From: Clostridiales bacterium
GTDB taxonomy: Bacteria; Bacillota; Clostridia; Oscillospirales; Oscillospiraceae
Direction of reading: 5' to 3'
Assembly (NCBI GenBank): GCA_004551945.1
Contig: SFPN01000001.1
Location: 53,058-117,057, forward strand
DNA: 64,000 nucleotides
A program made the position numbers and the translations under genes. This document shows positions 55,380-62,635 of the stretch, piece by piece (the first letter of the stretch is position 1; each line of letters starts with the position of its first letter). The notes beneath the pieces were generated by a model, which was not told the origin of the DNA, did not search any database, and saw only the letters and a list, made by a program, of their open reading frames with translations.

Positions 55380-56540
55380 TCAGGACAGGACGGTGATGCC
55401 GTCGATGATGTAGTCAAAGGCGGGGGCGGAGGAGCTCTCGTTCTCGGTGTAGAACTCGCCCTCAGCCAGGTTCAGCTCGTCGCCGTTGGCGTTCACGCCG
55501 TGGAGGGGGCCGGCAAAGACCTGGACAGAGCCGTCGGTGATGCCGGCAGCAGCGGCCTCAATGGCCTCCTTGGTGCCCTCGGCGATGATGGCCTCGTTCA
55601 GGTCGGACAGGTAGCAGGCGTTCTCAGCATAGCTGCCGCACCAATCCTGGGCAATGGCTTCGCCGCTGAGCAGGCAGCCCAGGGCATACTCATAGTAGGA
55701 GCCCCAGTTGATGCGGGCGGAGACCAGCGCGGCGTTGGGGGCCACGGAGATCATGTCGTCGTTGTAGCCCACGGCAAAGACACCGTTGTTCTCAGCGGTG
55801 GTGGCGGGAGCGGAGGTGTCGGAGTGCTGGGAGATCACGTCGCAGCCCTGGTCAATCAGAGCCTGGGCGTTGGTGGCTTCCTTGGTGGCGTCGGACCACT
55901 CGTTGGTGTAGTTGACCAGCATGGTCACGTCGGGGTTCACGCTCTTGGCGCCCAGATAGAAGGCGGTGTAGCCGGAGATCACCTCGGCATAGGGCTTGGC
56001 GGCCACATAGCCCAGCACGTTGGTCTCGGTTTTCAGACCAGCGGCGATACCGGCCAGATAGCGGGCCTCGAAGATCTTGGCGAAGTAGTTGTGGGTGTTG
56101 TCCAGGTCGTCAGAGGCGCTCTGGTAGCCGGTGGCGTGGCAGAACTGCACGTCGGGATAGTCGGGAGCGGCTTCCACCATGTACTGCTCGTGGCCAAAGG
56201 AGTTGGCAAAGATGGCCTGGCAGCCGGCGTCGATGAGCTCGCCGATGGCGTCTGCGCAGGTGGAGTCCTCGCCGATGTTGGTCTTCACCACCACCTGGGT
56301 GTCATAGTCCAGGCCCAGGGTCTCGCAGGCGGCCTGCATGCCCTCGATGTGGTTCTTGTTGTAAGCATCGGCGGCTTCACCCACCAGGATGAGGCCAACC
56401 TTCAGGTCAGCAGCGGCGATGCCGGCGGTCTCAGCGGCCTCGCCGCCGGTCTCTTCCGTCTCGCCAGAGGTGCCGCCGCAGGCGGTCAGGCCCACAGCCA
56501 GCACGCCGGCCATGAGCAGAGCAAGAATACGCTTTTTCAT
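55380..56540 (-). CDS. bmpA: BMP-family substrate-binding lipoprotein
   Basis: A 386-residue lipoprotein with signal peptide and lipobox LTAC. ATG at 56540 follows AGGAGGAA. Fold landmarks of the PnrA/BmpA group: KVGLILVGEAAD, AIFANSFGHEQYM, VQFCHATGY, NTHNYFAKIFEARYLAGIAAG and VISQHSDTSA. This group binds purine nucleosides. The gene is heavily biased to GCC/GAG/CTG codons and probably highly expressed. It heads the importer after xpt. Confidence 0.93.
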   Translation of the reverse strand: MKKRILALLMAGVLAVGLTACGGTSGETEETGGEAAETAGIAAADLKVGLILVGEAADAYNKNHIEGMQAACETLGLDYDTQVVVKTNIGEDSTCADAIGELIDAGCQAIFANSFGHEQYMVEAAPDYPDVQFCHATGYQSASDDLDNTHNYFAKIFEARYLAGIAAGLKTETNVLGYVAAKPYAEVISGYTAFYLGAKSVNPDVTMLVNYTNEWSDATKEATNAQALIDQGCDVISQHSDTSAPATTAENNGVFAVGYNDDMISVAPNAALVSARINWGSYYEYALGCLLSGEAIAQDWCGSYAENACYLSDLNEAIIAEGTKEAIEAAAAGITDGSVQVFAGPLHGVNANGDELNLAEGEFYTENESSSAPAFDYIIDGITVLS

Positions 56541-56654
56541 TTTGGTTCCTCCTGTTTTTTTTGTTTTCGCCGCGTGCCGCGGCTTCATAACGGCGGATGC
56601 CGGAATGAACCTGCATTTCCCCAACGGAGGGAAGCGGGCAAACGGTCCCTGCCC

Positions 56655-57239
56655 TTACTCGCAGAACTGAACGCCGGTTTCCTCGCTCATCTCCTGGATG
56701 CGCGCCAGGGACTCCACCCGGACGCCCTGCTCCCGGATGCGCTGTCCCCCGGGCTGGAAGGCCTTCTCGATGACGATGCCCGCGCCCACCACCTGGGCCC
56801 CAGCCTGACGGACGATGTCGATGAGAGCGCTGAGAGCGCTGCCGTTTGCCAGGAAGTCGTCAATGAGCAGCACCTTCTCCCCCGGCTTCAGAAATTCCTT
56901 GGAGACGAAGATGTTGTAGGGGCGCTTGCTCTGGGTGAAGGACTCCACCTGGCTGATGAACACGTCCCCGGCGATGTTCTTGGTCCGGTTCTTCTTGGCA
57001 AAGACCACCGGGACGTTCCCGAAGGCCTGGGCCGCCAGGCAGGCGATGCCGATGCCCGAGGCCTCGATGGTGAGAATCCGGTCCACCTGGCAGCCGTCGA
57101 ACCGGTCCCGGAAGGCCTGTCCGATCTGGGCCAGGAAGGCCACGTCAATCTGGTGGTTCAAAAAGCTGTCTACCTTTAAAATTTCGTTGGTTCCCCGAAT
57201 CTTTCCTTCCTCCTGGATCCGCTGCTTCAGCTGCTCCAT
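56655..57239 (-). CDS. xpt: Xanthine phosphoribosyltransferase
   Basis: A 194-residue type I PRTase converting xanthine and PRPP to XMP. The PRPP loop is VLLIDDFLANGSAL; the N-terminal LKQRIQEEGKIRGTNEILKVDSFLNHQ and the GIVIEKAFQPGG match Bacillus Xpt. It is first in the xpt-bmpA-nupOPQ cluster, joining nucleoside uptake to purine-base salvage. ATG follows AAAGGGGAG. No purine riboswitch is visible upstream. Confidence 0.95.
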   Translation of the reverse strand: MEQLKQRIQEEGKIRGTNEILKVDSFLNHQIDVAFLAQIGQAFRDRFDGCQVDRILTIEASGIGIACLAAQAFGNVPVVFAKKNRTKNIAGDVFISQVESFTQSKRPYNIFVSKEFLKPGEKVLLIDDFLANGSALSALIDIVRQAGAQVVGAGIVIEKAFQPGGQRIREQGVRVESLARIQEMSEETGVQFCE

Positions 57240-57316
57240 ACCATGCTCCCCTTTCTCATTGTAAACCGCAAGACCCCCGAAGGGGGTCTTCTGATCGCTG
57301 CTTAGACTATGATGTT

Positions 57317-57345
57317 ATTGTACTTGATCCCCCCTGCCCTTGCAA
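57317..57345 (-). promoter_or_regulatory. Sigma-A promoter of xpt operon
   Basis: On the minus strand: TTGCAA (57345-57340), 17-nt spacer, TACAAT (57322-57317). Confidence 0.75.
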
Positions 57346-57361
57346 GAGGGGGAGCGCAACA

Positions 57362-57401
57362 AAAAAACCACGGAAAACGCCTGGGTTTTCCATGGTTTTT
57401 T
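57362..57401. terminator. Terminator-like hairpin between divergent promoters
   Basis: AAAAAACCA-GGAAAAC / GTTTTCC-TGGTTTTTT with one internal mismatch and a 6-nt loop. No gene ends here, so it may block read-through antisense transcription. Confidence 0.6.
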
Positions 57402-57473
57402 AGTGTTTTTTACGGGAAGCAGGAGAGAAGAAATCCAATTCCCACGAAAATTGGGGAAAAATCACAGTTTTTC

Positions 57474-57502
57474 TTGACTTTTTTTGACTTCCCCGTTAAA
57501 CT
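57474..57502 (+). promoter_or_regulatory. Promoter of the CoA-transferase gene
   Basis: TTGACT (57474-57479), 17-nt spacer, TAAACT (57497-57502). Confidence 0.6.
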
Positions 57503-57565
57503 GAGCCTGATTGTTTTTAACCCCATGTTTTATTCTTTTATTATTGAAAAGGAGACACGAAAACG

Positions 57566-58822
57566 ATGGATTTTCAGGCACTGTACAAGAGCAAGCTGAC
57601 CACCGCGGACGAAGCCGTCAAGGTTGTCAAGTCCGGCGACTGGGTGGACTACACCTGGTGCACCAACCACCCCTATGATCTGGACATCGCCCTGGCCAAG
57701 CGCGCCAGCGAGCTGGAGGACGTGAAGGTCCGCGGCGGCGTCACCATGTGGATGCCCGAGATCGCCAAGGCCGACGACGCCGGCGAGCACTTCGCATGGC
57801 ACTCCTGGCACTGCTCCGGCATCGACCGTAAGATCATCGGCAAGGGCATGGGCTGGTTCTCCCCCATGAGATACTCCGAGCTGCCCCGCTTCTATCGCGA
57901 AAACCTGGACCCCGTGGACGTGGTCATGATGCAGGTTCCCCCCATGGACGAGCACGGCAACTTCTCCCTGTCCCTGGCTCCCTCCCACCTGTATGACATG
58001 TGCGCCCGCGCCAAGTGCATCATCGTGGAAGTCAATGAGAACATGCCTCAGGTCTTCGGCCTGTTCAAGACCGAGGTTAACATCCAGGACGTGACCATGG
58101 TTGTTGAGGGCTCTAACCCCTCCATCCCCGAGCTGGGCTCCGTGCCCCCCACCGACGTGGACCGCACCGTGGCAAACCTGATCGTGCCCGAGATCCCCAA
58201 CGGCGCCTGCCTGCAGCTGGGTATCGGCGGCATGCCCAACACCGTGGGCGCTCTGATTGCTGAGTCCGACCTGAAGGATCTGGGTGTTCACACCGAAATG
58301 TACGTGGACGCTTTCGTGGACATCGCCAAGGCCGGCAAGATCAACGGCAAGAACAAGACCCTGGACTATGGCCGTCAGGTCTTCGCCTTCGCCGCCGGCA
58401 CCAAGAAGCTGTATGACTACGTGAACAAGAACCCCGACGTGATGGGCGCTCCCGTTGACTACACCAACGACGTGCATGTCATCTCCCAGCTGGACAAGTT
58501 CATCTCCATCAACAACATCGTGGACCTGGACCTGTTCGGCCAGGTGAACGCTGAGTCCGCCGGCATCAAGCACATCTCCGGCACCGGCGGTCAGCTGGAC
58601 TTCGTCATGGGCGCTTACCTGTCCAAGGGCGGCTCCATCTGCACCGACCCCCGTTCCACCGTTCAGTATCTGGTCACCGAGTACGGCATGATCAACCTGA
58701 AGGGCCTGAACACCTGGGAGCGCGCTGACAAGATCATCTCCATCGCTCACCCCCAGTTCCGCGACGACCTGATCAAGGACGCCGAGAAGATGGGCATCTG
58801 GAGACGCTCCAACAAGCGGTAA
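57566..58822 (+). CDS. Acetyl-CoA hydrolase/transferase family CoA-transferase
   Basis: A 418-residue CoA-transferase of the Cat1/Cat3/4-hydroxybutyrate group. GIGGMPNTVGALI, the segment VHTEMYVDAFVD with the likely catalytic glutamate, and GTGGQLDFVMGA are family landmarks. It could be a butyryl-CoA:acetate or 4-hydroxybutyrate CoA-transferase; I cannot separate these by eye. Codon use is extremely biased, like hbd and crt, so it is probably abundant and part of energy metabolism. AAAAGGAG lies 11 nt before the ATG. Confidence 0.88.
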   Translation: MDFQALYKSKLTTADEAVKVVKSGDWVDYTWCTNHPYDLDIALAKRASELEDVKVRGGVTMWMPEIAKADDAGEHFAWHSWHCSGIDRKIIGKGMGWFSPMRYSELPRFYRENLDPVDVVMMQVPPMDEHGNFSLSLAPSHLYDMCARAKCIIVEVNENMPQVFGLFKTEVNIQDVTMVVEGSNPSIPELGSVPPTDVDRTVANLIVPEIPNGACLQLGIGGMPNTVGALIAESDLKDLGVHTEMYVDAFVDIAKAGKINGKNKTLDYGRQVFAFAAGTKKLYDYVNKNPDVMGAPVDYTNDVHVISQLDKFISINNIVDLDLFGQVNAESAGIKHISGTGGQLDFVMGAYLSKGGSICTDPRSTVQYLVTEYGMINLKGLNTWERADKIISIAHPQFRDDLIKDAEKMGIWRRSNKR

Positions 58823-58850
58823 TTTCCCCGGAAAACCACCGAATCCTTAT

Positions 58851-58880
58851 ACCCCCGGACGAAAGTCCGGGGGTTTTTCT
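58851..58880 (+). terminator. Terminator of the CoA-transferase gene
   Basis: ACCCCCGGAC/GTCCGGGGGT with GAAA loop, then TTTTCT. Confidence 0.93.
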
Positions 58881-58910
58881 GTCCGATGGCCGGGTACCCT
58901 CTCACCCCTT

Positions 58911-58951
58911 GGCTCCCCCTCTGGGGGTCGAACTGTCCGGGGGACAGTTCG
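58911..58951. repeat. Family B palindrome with adjacent hairpin
   Basis: GGCTCCCCCTCTGGGGGTCG (inverse orientation, preceded by CCCCTT) overlapping a perfect CGAACTGTCC hairpin. Confidence 0.65.
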
Positions 58952-59171
58952 ATAAAATCCTTTTACCATTCCAAGAGCTGGTACGGCGAAGCGCTGACTG
59001 AGAGGGCGCACACCTGCCTGGAGGGTCCCTCCACCCGAAGGGCGGGAGCAAACGCCCCACCTGCCATCCTATGCACCCCGCAAAGAAAAAATTTCCCTTC
59101 GACACCCTTCCCGACCATTCTTTTCCAGAAAATGGTAAAGTGAAGACGTTCTTAGGAAGGAGGCCAGAGAA

Positions 59172-59999
59172 ATGCCAGTTTTGTACAAGCGTGGGCTGCT
59201 GGAGAGCACCCGGGTGACCATGATTTCCCCAGACTATATCTCCCCCAACCCCGATCAACCCCGGCGCTATTTCGACCCGGACGGAATGGCTGAGCTGGCG
59301 GACAGCATCCGTGTCCACGGCATTCTCCAGCCCCTCACCGTCCGCCGGAAAGGCGGTGGGCGCTATGAGCTCATCGCCGGGGAGCGCCGTCTCCGGGCCG
59401 CCATGATCTGCGGCCTGACCGAGGTTCCCTGCCTGGTGATGGACGTGGACCGGGAGAACTCCTGCCTGCTGTCCCTCATCGAAAACCTCCAGCGGCGGGA
59501 CCTGGACTTCTGGGAGGAGGCCAAAGCCCTGGAGCGTCTCATCCAGGTCTACGGGCTCTCCCAGGAGGAGGCCGCCGCCAAGGTGGGCAAGTCCCAGTCG
59601 GCGGTGGCCAACAAGCTCCGGCTGCTCCGCCTCCCGGAGCAGGCCCTGGAGCTGCTGCGGAAGAACGGCTTTACCGAGCGCCACGCCCGGGCCCTTCTCC
59701 GGCTGCCAACCCCCCAGGCCCAGAACGAGGGGGCGGCCCTGGTGGTCAAGGAGGGCTGGACGGTCTCCCGCACGGAGCAGTATGTGGAGGCGGTCCTCAA
59801 GGCCGAGGAAAAGGAGCGCAAGACCCGGCGTCCCCTGTTTATCCGGGACGTGCGCTTCTTCCTGAACACCGTGGACCACGGGCTCACAGTGATGCGCTCG
59901 GCCGGTGTGGACGCCAAGTGCCACCGGGTGGAGGAAGGAGACGCCATCCTGCTGACCATCCGCATCCCCAAAACCAAAACCGGCGGCGCCAACCCCTGA
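59172..59999 (+). CDS. noc: Nucleoid occlusion protein, ParB family
   Basis: A 275-residue ParB-like CTPase-fold protein (IAGERRLRAAM, ENLQRRDL). Its C-terminus, RDVRFFLNTVDHGL with TIRIPK at the end, matches Bacillus Noc rather than ParB. The four residues known to separate Noc from ParB DNA choice are Q142 (KSQSAV), K148 (ANKL), R153 (LLRLP) and R170 (TERHAR): Noc-like, with Arg for Lys at one place. Noc keeps the division septum off the nucleoid. The N-terminus MPVLYKRGLL could be its membrane anchor but is short. ATG follows GGAAGGAGG. Confidence 0.88.
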   Translation: MPVLYKRGLLESTRVTMISPDYISPNPDQPRRYFDPDGMAELADSIRVHGILQPLTVRRKGGGRYELIAGERRLRAAMICGLTEVPCLVMDVDRENSCLLSLIENLQRRDLDFWEEAKALERLIQVYGLSQEEAAAKVGKSQSAVANKLRLLRLPEQALELLRKNGFTERHARALLRLPTPQAQNEGAALVVKEGWTVSRTEQYVEAVLKAEEKERKTRRPLFIRDVRFFLNTVDHGLTVMRSAGVDAKCHRVEEGDAILLTIRIPKTKTGGANP

Positions 60000-60051
60000 A
60001 GCACCCCGATTTTTCCTTGCACTTCCCTTTCTTTCTTTCTTTTCTCATGGA

Positions 60052-60067
60052 TGTTTCACGTGAAACA
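60052..60067. other. parS: parS centromere site 1
   Basis: Exact TGTTTCACGTGAAACA, the ParB target consensus. It sits inside a 26-bp perfect palindrome (60047-60072) followed by T8, so it may also serve as the noc terminator. Confidence 0.95.
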
Positions 60068-60086
60068 TCCATTTTTTTTCTCTTCT

Positions 60087-60238
60087 GATACTAGTTCTTG
60101 ATAAAAAGCTTTCCATGCTTTTTATAGCGCAAAGCGCGTCAAGAAACTGTATGAGACGGCGCAGCGTGCGTTAGCACGATGCGAGTGTGCGAAGCACACG
60201 GGATTCTTGATTCCATTTTTGAATCAAGAATTAGTATC
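60087..60238. mobile_element. 152-bp element with terminal inverted repeats (MITE-like)
   Basis: GATACTAGTTCTTGAT (60087-60102) and ATCAAGAATTAGTATC (60223-60238) are 16-bp inverted ends with one mismatch. Inside are hairpins AAAAAGC/GCTTTTT, GTGTGC/GCACAC and ATTCTTGATTC/GAATCAAGAAT. No open frame or target duplication was recognised. It occupies the noc-parA gap between parS and the parA leader. A shorter relative lies at 37923-37963. Confidence 0.6.
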
Positions 60239-60358
60239 AAATCCGTTCCTTTCCCATGCAAATATGGGTTGCAAATTCCGCATAATATCGGTATAATTTA
60301 CTTCTAACCTATTTGTGATCCCCCGTATTTTGCGGGATTTTGCTGAGAGGAAGAAGGG

Positions 60359-61138
60359 ATGACGATGGCGAAAACCATAGCCTTTGTCAATCAAAAGGGC
60401 GGCGTGGGCAAGACCACCAGCTGCGTGAGTTTAGGCTCCTGCCTCCACGCTGCCGGGGCCCGGGTGCTGGTGTGCGATTTTGACCCCCAGGGCAACGCCA
60501 CCTCCGGCTTCGGGGTGGACAAGGCAGCGGTGTTCCCCACCATTTACGACGTGCTCATCAGCGGCGCGCCGGTGGAAAACGCCATTGTGAGCACCCCCTA
60601 CGCCGATGTGCTCCCCGCCAACAAAGCCCTGGCGGGGGCCTCCGTGGAGATGATCGGCCTGGACAAGCGGGAGTACCTGCTGAAGCAGGCCCTGGAAAAG
60701 GTGGGCGACCGGTATGATTTCATCCTGATCGACTGCCCGCCCTCCCTGGAGCTGCTCACCCTGAACTGCCTCTGCGCGGCGGACTCGGTGCTGGTGCCCA
60801 TCCAGTGCGAGTATTACGCCCTGGAGGGGCTGAGCGATCTGCTCTCCACCATCCGCATTGTCAAGGGCCGGCTGAACCCCGCCATCCGTCTGGAGGGCCT
60901 GCTGCTCACCATGTACGACGGCCGGACCAACCTGTCCATGCAGGTGGCGGAGGAGGTCAAGCGTCACTTCCCCGGCCAGGTCTTTGCTACGGTGATCCCC
61001 CGGAACGTGCGGCTGTCCGAGGCCCCCAGCCACGGCAAGCCGGTGAACGCCTATGACGGCTCCTCCCGGGGGTCGGTGGCCTACAAGCGCCTGACCGAGG
61101 AATTCCTCAAGCAGAATCCTTTGGAAAGGAAGGAATGA
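60359..61138 (+). CDS. parA: Chromosome-partitioning ATPase ParA/Soj
   Basis: A 259-residue deviant Walker ATPase. KGGVGKTTSCVSL carries both signature lysines, with DFDPQGNAT, LIDCPPSLELL and the DNA-contact region RNVRLSEAPSHGKPV. It works with ParB-parS in origin segregation and can regulate DnaA in Bacillus. Two ATGs, at 60359 and 60365, are both plausible; the first is used. parB starts 4 nt after the stop. Confidence 0.96.
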   Translation: MTMAKTIAFVNQKGGVGKTTSCVSLGSCLHAAGARVLVCDFDPQGNATSGFGVDKAAVFPTIYDVLISGAPVENAIVSTPYADVLPANKALAGASVEMIGLDKREYLLKQALEKVGDRYDFILIDCPPSLELLTLNCLCAADSVLVPIQCEYYALEGLSDLLSTIRIVKGRLNPAIRLEGLLLTMYDGRTNLSMQVAEEVKRHFPGQVFATVIPRNVRLSEAPSHGKPVNAYDGSSRGSVAYKRLTEEFLKQNPLERKE

Positions 61139-61142
61139 CGAA

Positions 61143-62012
61143 ATGGCCTTAGGAAGAGGGCTGGACGCCCTGCTGGGCGACACCGCCCTGCACACCCAGG
61201 AGGGAGGGTCCGTCACCCTGCCCATCTCCCAGGTGGAGCCGGGCCTGAACCAGCCGAGAAAACACTTTGACGAGGAGGCCCTGGCCGAACTGGCCGAGTC
61301 CATCCGCCAGCACGGCATTCTCCAGCCTCTGACGGTGCGGCGGCTGGCCTCCGGATATTACCAGATCATCGCCGGGGAGCGGCGGTGGCGGGCCGCCCGG
61401 ATGGCGGGCCTCACCGAAGTCCCCGCCATGATAATAGAGGCCGACGACCGGAAGGTCATGGAGCTTGGCCTCATTGAAAACCTCCAGCGGGAGGACCTGA
61501 ACCCCATGGAAGAGGCGGCGGGCTACCGCACCCTGATCCAGGACTATGGCCTGACCCAGGAGGAGGCCGCCCAGCGGGTGAGCAAGTCCCGCCCGGCGGT
61601 GGCCAACGCCATGCGCCTGCTGTCCCTCCCTCAGGAGGTTCAGTGGCTCATCGAACAGGGCAACCTGTCCGCCGGGCATGGACGGGCGCTGCTGTCTCTC
61701 TCCACCCCCGAAGGGCAGATCGCCCTGGCGGAGGAGATCATGGCAAAAAAACTCTCCGTCCGCCAGACGGAGGAGCGGGTGCGCCATCTGCTCCAGCCGG
61801 AACCCGCCCCCGCCCCGGAGAAGAAACCCTCCCAGCGCATCTACTACCAGGAGGCGGAGCGTCAGCTCACCGCCGGGCTGGGCCGGAAGGTGACCATCAC
61901 CCCGGGGAGGAAAAAGGGGAAGATTGCCCTGGAATACTATGACCAGGAGGATCTGGAGGCCCTGATGCGGGCGCTGGAGACCCTGGCCGCCGGAAGGGAG
62001 GCGGAACATTGA
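61143..62012 (+). CDS. parB: Chromosome-partitioning protein ParB/Spo0J
   Basis: A 289-residue CTP-dependent clamp. N-terminal LGRGLDALLGD (ParA-contact motif), IAGERRWRAARMAGL and IENLQREDLNPMEEA for CTP binding, and a helix-turn-helix with R150, A156, S161 and G178 at the four specificity positions, close to the ParB pattern R-T-A-G. Two perfect parS sites flank the cluster. The stop codon overlaps the start of the next gene. Confidence 0.96.
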   Translation: MALGRGLDALLGDTALHTQEGGSVTLPISQVEPGLNQPRKHFDEEALAELAESIRQHGILQPLTVRRLASGYYQIIAGERRWRAARMAGLTEVPAMIIEADDRKVMELGLIENLQREDLNPMEEAAGYRTLIQDYGLTQEEAAQRVSKSRPAVANAMRLLSLPQEVQWLIEQGNLSAGHGRALLSLSTPEGQIALAEEIMAKKLSVRQTEERVRHLLQPEPAPAPEKKPSQRIYYQEAERQLTAGLGRKVTITPGRKKGKIALEYYDQEDLEALMRALETLAAGREAEH

Positions 62013-62566
62013 ACCCGGAAGAATCTAAGCCCACCTCCCAGGAGCCTGAGGTTCAGCAGCCAGTCCAGGAGCCGGAACAGAAGCGGGCCAAAAAGCAGCC
62101 CCCCAAGCGCCTGAGCAAGAGCCGTCCGGTGACGGTCTACCTGGCTGTCCTGTTTGTGGTGGCCTTGCTGCTGCTGCTGCTGTCCTTCTTCATGCAGCAG
62201 CGCAACCAGCAGGCTCTGGAGGACCTTCATGCCTCCGTGTCTGCCGGCCAGGACATCACTGAATTGCAGCTGGCCAACCAGCAGCTGGAGTTCCAGCTGG
62301 AACAGGCCAAGAAGGAGCAGCAGGACCTGGAGGAAAGCAAACAGGCCCTGGAAGGTCAGGTGGAGGACTTGGAGAAGCAGAACCAGGCCCTGGAGTGGCT
62401 GCGCCAGATCGAGGCGGCCACCCGGACCTCCTACAGCAAGGCCCGGTCCCTGGTGAAGGCATTTGACGAGGCGGGGCTGGAACAGTACCTTCCCGTGGAG
62501 TCTGTGGTGGAGGGGGAGACCTCTCCGGCGGACACCTACCGGAACATTTACGCCATGCTTTACTAA
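62009..62566 (+). CDS. Single-pass membrane coiled-coil protein coupled to parB
   Basis: A 185-residue protein of no family I recognise. TTG start at 62009 within TTGA, overlapping the parB stop, with GGGAGG 7 nt upstream. Layout: a charged Pro/Glu/Lys cytoplasmic segment (1-40), a membrane helix YLAVLFVVALLLLLLSFFM (about 44-62), a Gln/Glu/Leu-rich coiled coil (about 65-130), and a small C-terminal domain (EYLPVESVVEG-like end, YRNIYAMLY). Topology resembles FtsL/DivIC-type proteins. Position suggests a link between origin segregation and the envelope; this is inference. Confidence 0.75.
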   Translation: MNPEESKPTSQEPEVQQPVQEPEQKRAKKQPPKRLSKSRPVTVYLAVLFVVALLLLLLSFFMQQRNQQALEDLHASVSAGQDITELQLANQQLEFQLEQAKKEQQDLEESKQALEGQVEDLEKQNQALEWLRQIEAATRTSYSKARSLVKAFDEAGLEQYLPVESVVEGETSPADTYRNIYAMLY

Positions 62567-62573
62567 GCGTGCA

Positions 62574-62589
62574 TGTTTCACGTGAAACA
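62574..62589. other. parS: parS centromere site 2
   Basis: Exact TGTTTCACGTGAAACA, 47 nt before the serS start and 2.5 kb from site 1. Confidence 0.95.
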
Positions 62590-62635
62590 AGAGAAAAAGA
62601 GAATCCCTGGAATTTTATGTATGAGGTGATACACC

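Larger units (their letters stand above)
57240..57565. other. Divergent xpt / CoA-transferase control region
   Basis: 326 nt with the xpt promoter, a leader hairpin AAGACCCCC/GGGGGTCTT at 57270-57290 (CUUCGG-type loop on the minus strand), a long terminator-like hairpin at 57362-57401, and the CoA-transferase promoter. Confidence 0.6.
58823..59171. other. CoA-transferase-noc intergenic region
   Basis: 349 nt: a terminator, a family B palindrome at 58911-58930, an adjacent CGAACTGTCC/GGACAGTTCG hairpin at 58929-58951, and GC-rich repeat debris resembling family A linkers. A noc promoter was not clearly identified. Confidence 0.5.

Noticed and set aside
57240..57345. Purine riboswitch upstream of xpt
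   Set aside because: The leader is about 70 nt and has one GC hairpin; the three-way junction and conserved loop sequences of the aptamer are absent.
60026..60045. CTTT-type short tandem repeat before parS
   Set aside because: Simple pyrimidine run without periodic conservation or clear role.
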